From positions 1 to 10,700 of the forward strand of contig CACIOV010000026.1 in assembly GCA_902588335.1 (NCBI GenBank): a DNA stretch of 10,700 nt, given 5' to 3'. Source of the stretch: an uncultured Pelagibacteraceae bacterium. GTDB lineage: Bacteria > Pseudomonadota > Alphaproteobacteria > Pelagibacterales > Pelagibacteraceae. Below are positions 6,783-10,700 of the stretch, piece after piece (positions within the stretch are counted from its first letter, which is position 1; the number at the start of each line of letters is the position of its first letter). The position numbers and the translations under genes were made by a program. The notes under the pieces are model-generated. The model made no database searches. It was given only the letters and a program-made list of their open reading frames with translations, and had not been told where the DNA came from.

Positions 6783-7667
6783 ATGGAATTTTTAACAAAA
6801 TTTCCCGTAATGGATCGTACAGCTCTCATGGAAATGAGAAAGGGAATTGATTTTGCTTTTAGAGATTTTTCTAGAACATACGGTGATGCTATAGAAGCAT
6901 TTTTTGATCCATTATTATATTTTTTGGTTTGGTTAGAAAAACTATTAATTAATTCTCCTTGGCCAATAATAATAGCTGTTATTTGCGGTTTAGCTTGGTT
7001 AGGTTCAAGAAATTGGAAACTCGTTGCTGGAGCAGCAGTAGCTTTCTTTCTTATCGGTTACTTTGGTATGTGGAAAGATACCATGGCAACAGTAGCAATT
7101 ATAACTGTATGTGTAATTATATGTATGACTGCAGGAATACCTGTAGGAGTATGGATGTCTCGTTCAGATAGGATAGAAAGAGCAATATTACCCGTTTTAG
7201 ATATGATGCAAACAATTCCAAGTTTCGTATATTTAATTCCAATACTGATGTTGCTTGGTATCGGAAAAGTTCCTGGATTAATAGCTATTTGTATTTATGC
7301 AGTTCCACCAATAATAAGATTAACAAATCTTGGAATTCGAGAGGTTGATAAAGAAACTTTAGAAGCGAGCACAGCTTATGGAGCTACAACATTCCAAAAA
7401 TTAAAAACAGTACAAATTCCACTAGCACTTCCAACCGTTTTTGCTGGAGTAAACCAAACAATTATGATGGCTTTGGCAATGGTTGTGATAGCTTCAATGA
7501 TTGGTGTAAAAGGCTTAGGTGTGCCAATTTTGCGAGCCGTTTTAAATCAATATCTTGCTTTAGGGCTTTTAAATGGCTTAGCAATTGTAGCTTTAGCCAT
7601 TATTTTTGATAGAATTGCACAAGAGTATGGTCGTAGAATACAAAAACATCGCGGACATAAAAAATAG
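6783..7667 (+). CDS. ABC transporter inner-membrane permease (ProW/OpuAB type)
   Basis: This 294-residue integral membrane protein forms the translocation channel for the substrate delivered by the preceding binding protein. After a soluble N-terminal stretch with an amphipathic segment (about 40-57), hydrophobic spans lie near 60-75, 79-96, 101-124, 135-161, 163-180, 225-242 and 258-274. The BPD_transp_1 EAA loop that docks the ATPase is clear at about 194-217: EASTAYGATTF, then the KTVQIPLALP end. IPSFVYLIPILMLLGIG is typical of the ProW/OpuAB branch. Length agrees with ProW-like permeases that are separate from their binding protein. GAGG at 6775-6778 precedes the ATG by 4 bases. No ATP-binding subunit (ProV/OpuAA/TmoW) is next to it; the following gene is an M19-family protein. 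The name proW fits the family, but the substrate is unproven. Confidence 0.88.
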   Translation: MEFLTKFPVMDRTALMEMRKGIDFAFRDFSRTYGDAIEAFFDPLLYFLVWLEKLLINSPWPIIIAVICGLAWLGSRNWKLVAGAAVAFFLIGYFGMWKDTMATVAIITVCVIICMTAGIPVGVWMSRSDRIERAILPVLDMMQTIPSFVYLIPILMLLGIGKVPGLIAICIYAVPPIIRLTNLGIREVDKETLEASTAYGATTFQKLKTVQIPLALPTVFAGVNQTIMMALAMVVIASMIGVKGLGVPILRAVLNQYLALGLLNGLAIVALAIIFDRIAQEYGRRIQKHRGHKK

Positions 7668-7687
7668 AAAATAAAGAAATTTACAGA

Positions 7688-8662
7688 ATGAATAATTATC
7701 GAATAGATAATCTTCAATATTGCAATTGGTCAAAAGAAATATTTAAGATTAATAATGAAGCAAAATTAGATGCGGTGCATGTTACCATTGCTTATCATGA
7801 AGATTTTAACGAAGTTAAAAAAAATATAGAAGTTTGGAATAAATATTTTAAAGACAATAAAAATCTAATTTTTCATGGAAAAACGTTTAAGGATATAGAA
7901 AAAGCTCATCAAGAGAAAAAAACAGCAATATTTTTTGGTTTTCAAAATTGTTCTCCAATCGAAGATGATATTGGCTTAGTTGAAAAGGTTTACGATTTAG
8001 GAGCAAGATTTATGCAACTTACTTATAATAATCAATCTTTATTAGCGACTGGATGTTATGAAAAAAATGATAGTGGTGTTACACGGATGGGCAAAGAAGC
8101 GATTAAAGAAATGAATAGGTTAGGACTAGTCGTAGATATGTCTCATTCAGCTGAAAAGTCTACTTTTGATGCTATAAAACTTTCTTCAAAACCAATAGCG
8201 ATTACTCATGCTAATCCTTCATTTTGGTTTGGAGCTAAAAGAAATAAATCTAATGAATTGTTGAAAGCTTTAGCAGACTCTAAAGGAATGCTCGGTCTTT
8301 CTTTATACCCACATCACTTAAAAGATACTTCGAACTGCACTCTTGAAAGTTTTTGTGAAATGGCAGCTAAAACAGTTGAACTTATGGGTGTTAAACAAGT
8401 CGGAATAGGATCGGACCTTTGTATAGGACATCCCAATTCAGTTGTTGAATGGATGAGAAACGGGACTTGGACAAAAACAAAAGATTATGGAGAGGGAAGT
8501 TCTAAGAATCCAAATTTTCCAAAGCAACCAAAGTGGTTTGAAGATGCTCGTGGATTTAAAAATCTAGAACAAGGATTAAAGAAAGTTGGATTTCAAGAAA
8601 CCGAGGTAAATGACATACTAGGAAATAACTGGTATAATTTTTACCGAGGGATAAACAATTGA
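7688..8662 (+). CDS. M19 (membrane/renal dipeptidase) family protein with an incomplete metal site
   Basis: This 324-residue protein has the amidohydrolase barrel of peptidase family M19. Retained family landmarks are His153 (VVDMSHSAE), His174 (PIAITHANP) and Asp243 (GIGSDLC), matching the renal dipeptidase residues His198, His219 and Asp288. The N-terminal HxD pair (DGHNDLP in the classical enzymes) is absent, with DNLQYCNWS in its place (7-15), and the bridging glutamate appears to be Gln86 (FFGFQN). One of the two zinc positions may therefore be lost, and dipeptidase activity should not be assumed. Neither a signal peptide nor a membrane anchor is visible, so it is probably cytoplasmic. 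From memory it resembles the putative dipeptidase (PA5396) encoded beside the dimethylglycine demethylase genes of Pseudomonas aeruginosa, which agrees with the betaine context. It lies 20 bases after the permease and its stop overlaps the next start (TTGA). Confidence 0.8.
   Translation: MNNYRIDNLQYCNWSKEIFKINNEAKLDAVHVTIAYHEDFNEVKKNIEVWNKYFKDNKNLIFHGKTFKDIEKAHQEKKTAIFFGFQNCSPIEDDIGLVEKVYDLGARFMQLTYNNQSLLATGCYEKNDSGVTRMGKEAIKEMNRLGLVVDMSHSAEKSTFDAIKLSSKPIAITHANPSFWFGAKRNKSNELLKALADSKGMLGLSLYPHHLKDTSNCTLESFCEMAAKTVELMGVKQVGIGSDLCIGHPNSVVEWMRNGTWTKTKDYGEGSSKNPNFPKQPKWFEDARGFKNLEQGLKKVGFQETEVNDILGNNWYNFYRGINN
8646..8651 (+). promoter_or_regulatory. Ribosome binding site supporting a TTG start
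   Basis: GAGGGA lies 7 bases before the TTG at 8659, inside the end of the M19-family gene. The good spacing favours this TTG over the in-frame ATG at 8701, which has no comparable sequence upstream. Confidence 0.6.
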
Positions 8663-10329
8663 GCAAACCAAATATACAATTAAGAGAGCCATCATTGGTG
8701 ATGAAGCTATCTAGATTAGGTTCATTCCATCAATCAAAATTATCATTCCTTAGAAGTTTTATTAGAGAATTTAAAAGCTGGAACTACAAAAGAGATTTAT
8801 TTGATCTTAATAAAGAAGGTTATGGTACAGCAGTTTATTCTTTTGAAAAAAAAGGAAGAAACTACTCGTTAGTATGTTTTGCTCAACATATAAAACCAGA
8901 AGAAAGATCAGATAGAGTCATAGCTACGAAATGGGACTCGGCTTTTGTTTTATACGATGGAACACCTTCGAAGAAAGATATAAATCGTTTAAGGAAAAAT
9001 GTACCTAAACAAGAAGTAGGAAGGGTAACTTATAAAGAGCTTACTTTATCAAGAGCAAATAAATCAGTCAGAGCATTTGATCACGTAGTAGATTCATTGA
9101 GTGAAGGAAAACAACCAGATAAAGAATTATTAAAAAAAGTTGGTTATTTATACCGAACCACAGCAGTTTATGGATCAGGAAAATTTGGTCTTGCTGATCG
9201 TTTTAGAATTAAAGATAGAAAAGAAATTTATGGACCTTTTAGACTAGAAATGATGTTGGTTTATCTTGTTCGACAATTCACTTTTGACCAAGTTAACCAT
9301 ATTGCAAAATGTAAGAATTCAAAAAAAGCAGTGATGTTAGAAGAAAGCATTGCAAGAAATTTAGGAATTGGCAACTCAACAGGTCTTGGCATGGCTCCTT
9401 TTATAGTAAATCATCCAACTCTTCTGCATAATTGGATTTATTGTAGGGAAAAAGCTTTAAAAGAAATTAGATCAATTGAAAAAGTTAATGTAGATGATTT
9501 TAATATTTTTAAGAATTGCCTTGATAAATCAAAAAGAAACATCGATACATGGCTAACTGATAGTAAATATCAAATTAATAAAATTGATTCTTTAAAATCA
9601 GACTTAAAAAAATTTTTTGAACATTTAGAAAATTTAAATCCAAAAAAAAATGATTATTTATGGAATCTTATTTATTTCTGGGCAGAAAAAAATCTTCAAG
9701 AAGAGTGTGTGGAGTATATCATATCAATGATGATGGAGCCTTACGATTCAATAATTGATCCATTAATAAATAATATGAGCTCTGAAGAGGAAAAGTATTT
9801 TAATATTCCAGCAGATAGAAAAGTTTTTGATCTTAAAAAAATTATTGAAAAAAATTATAAATTAATTATTGAAATCGATTTTAAGGATAAAAATAGTACC
9901 AGTAATTTTTGGTTTATATCAAAAAATAAAGAAGAGCCTAGAGTAGCTAATAGGTACGAAGAACATGGGGCTGAGCTAGAACAACCGTTAGCTATAGCGA
10001 GAGATATAAAAAGACTTTATGAAAAATTAACTAAGAGCAGTCAAAAAGAAACTGTTGCAAATTTTTTATTGAACAATGATGATTTAAGACACGTAGTTAG
10101 AAGAGCTTTTATTGTTGAAAAATTTCCATACTCAGAAATTCAAGACAATACTATTGGAGCCTCGTTAGTACCAATAGATATGCTTCGTTTAAAACTTTCT
10201 TTTTTTGGAGCTGTAAAGTTTGATCCAAGATCGGATAAATGGCTTAGAATTAACATGTATCAAGGAGCGCCTCTTCCTCACGAAATGAAATCTTCAAATG
10301 ACAATTGGGTTTATAACTCACTAAATTAA
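8659..10329 (+). CDS. Uncharacterised 556-residue protein next to DUF3726
   Basis: I recognise no named domain in this protein. It appears soluble, without signal peptide or membrane span. The N-terminal half (1-260) carries dense, apparently constrained motifs: KLSRLGSFHQSKLSF (16-30), SDRVIATKWDSAF (84-96), LTLSRANKSVRAFDHVVDSL (128-147), YRTTAVYGSGKFGLADR (165-181) and GIGNSTGLGMAPFIVNHP (236-253). The middle (about 265-425) is lysine-rich and low in complexity. The C-terminal part again looks ordered: YEEHGAELEQPLAIARD (433-449), the PIDMLRLKLSFFGAVKFDPR stretch (505-524) and INMYQGAPLP (531-540). I recall unnamed proteins with this layout in other alphaproteobacteria next to DUF3726 genes, but cannot confirm it here. 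The TTG start gives a 4-base overlap (TTGA) with the M19-family gene and has a GAGGGA ribosome site; ATG 8701 is the alternative. The DUF3726 gene follows after 2 bases. A role in using the imported methylated amine is inference. Confidence 0.72.
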   Translation: MSKPNIQLREPSLVMKLSRLGSFHQSKLSFLRSFIREFKSWNYKRDLFDLNKEGYGTAVYSFEKKGRNYSLVCFAQHIKPEERSDRVIATKWDSAFVLYDGTPSKKDINRLRKNVPKQEVGRVTYKELTLSRANKSVRAFDHVVDSLSEGKQPDKELLKKVGYLYRTTAVYGSGKFGLADRFRIKDRKEIYGPFRLEMMLVYLVRQFTFDQVNHIAKCKNSKKAVMLEESIARNLGIGNSTGLGMAPFIVNHPTLLHNWIYCREKALKEIRSIEKVNVDDFNIFKNCLDKSKRNIDTWLTDSKYQINKIDSLKSDLKKFFEHLENLNPKKNDYLWNLIYFWAEKNLQEECVEYIISMMMEPYDSIIDPLINNMSSEEEKYFNIPADRKVFDLKKIIEKNYKLIIEIDFKDKNSTSNFWFISKNKEEPRVANRYEEHGAELEQPLAIARDIKRLYEKLTKSSQKETVANFLLNNDDLRHVVRRAFIVEKFPYSEIQDNTIGASLVPIDMLRLKLSFFGAVKFDPRSDKWLRINMYQGAPLPHEMKSSNDNWVYNSLN

Positions 10330-10331
10330 TT

Positions 10332-10700
10332 ATGCAGTCTTTTAGCGAAATTGACACAACATCAAAACGTGCATCTAAAGCAGCAGGATTTGCTTGGGGG
10401 GTTGCTGAAGAGATAGGTAAAAACATGCGAAATTTAGAAATGTTTGGTTTACCTGGGGTAAAAAATTTAAATTTATATCTTAAAAAAATAAAAAAAACTC
10501 CATTAGAAAAACCTAAAAAGATAAAAAAAAAAAATAAACCGCAATCTAAAGAATTTTGCCCAATTTATTGTGGTACGGCATTTTTAGATAATTGCAAAAA
10601 TTTGGAGAGTTTAAAACTAATTAAATTTTTTAATGTTAGTTACCCCTTACTATTATTGCCTTTTTTAAGCAGAGCTTCAGATATAATAGGAAAGAAAATA
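10332..10700 (+). CDS. DUF3726 family protein, N-terminal part (3' end outside the window)
   Basis: The frame ATG CAG TCT TTT opens 2 bases after the previous stop (TAATTATG) and stays open for 123 codons to the window edge. The N-terminus, with EIDTTSKRASKAAGFAWGVA (residues 6-25) followed by EEIGKNMRNLEMFGLPGV, fits the start of DUF3726 proteins, in which an SxNE/SxxE beginning, KxAxGAGxxWGxAEE and GLPG recur. Later CPIYCGTAFLDN (about 77-88) and YPLLLLPFLSRASD (about 105-118) also match that family's pattern as I remember it. The 55-75 region is nearly all lysine and contains a run of 12 A residues (10523-10534); the frame holds through it because conserved residues follow. The function of the family is unknown. 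The tight spacing implies co-translation with the 556-residue protein, so the two probably act together. Confidence 0.75.
   Translation, partial: MQSFSEIDTTSKRASKAAGFAWGVAEEIGKNMRNLEMFGLPGVKNLNLYLKKIKKTPLEKPKKIKKKNKPQSKEFCPIYCGTAFLDNCKNLESLKLIKFFNVSYPLLLLPFLSRASDIIGKKI

Noticed and set aside
8701..10329. Later ATG (8701) as the start of the 556-residue protein
   Set aside because: The upstream TTG at 8659 has a well-spaced GAGGGA site and a 4-base overlap with the previous stop, which fits the packing of this operon better.
10523..10534. Run of 12 A residues in the DUF3726 gene, a possible frameshift or sequencing error
   Set aside because: The same frame continues past the run into residues typical of the family (CPIYCGTAF, YPLLLLPF), so no shift is needed.

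Overview
The window looks like genome sequence from an AT-rich marine alphaproteobacterium, most likely the Pelagibacterales (SAR11) or a similar streamlined lineage such as HIMB59/AEGEAN-169. The evidence is the strong A/T bias, lysine- and asparagine-rich proteins, very short intergenic gaps, overlapping start and stop codons, and a gene set centred on methylated-amine (glycine betaine) use. The lineage call is inference, because no marker gene is present.

Left part (1-2023): the 3' end of soxA (sarcosine oxidase alpha subunit) overlaps soxG (gamma subunit) by 4 bases. A class I SAM-dependent methyltransferase gene follows on the opposite strand. It is noticeably more AT-rich than its neighbours and looks like an insertion into the cluster.

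Centre (2110-5583): bhmT (betaine-homocysteine methyltransferase) and a four-domain dimethylglycine dehydrogenase form a tight pair. With soxAG this gives the route glycine betaine -> dimethylglycine -> sarcosine -> glycine, passing one methyl group to homocysteine and probably two to tetrahydrofolate.

Right part (5703-10700): a ProX/OpuAC/TmoX-type periplasmic binding protein and a ProW-type permease, separated by a perfect 14-bp hairpin plus T-run, are followed by three closely packed genes. These are an M19 (membrane dipeptidase) family protein, a 556-residue protein of no recognised family, and a DUF3726 protein cut by the window edge. No transporter ATPase is visible.

The best candidate for something undescribed is this last trio. 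The M19-like protein has lost residues expected at one half of the family's two-metal site, the 556-residue protein is unnamed but has strongly patterned segments, and both are tied to a quaternary-amine transporter and betaine catabolism. No RNA genes, mobile elements, CRISPR arrays or long repeats were seen, and no stretch above 300 bases lacks a gene.
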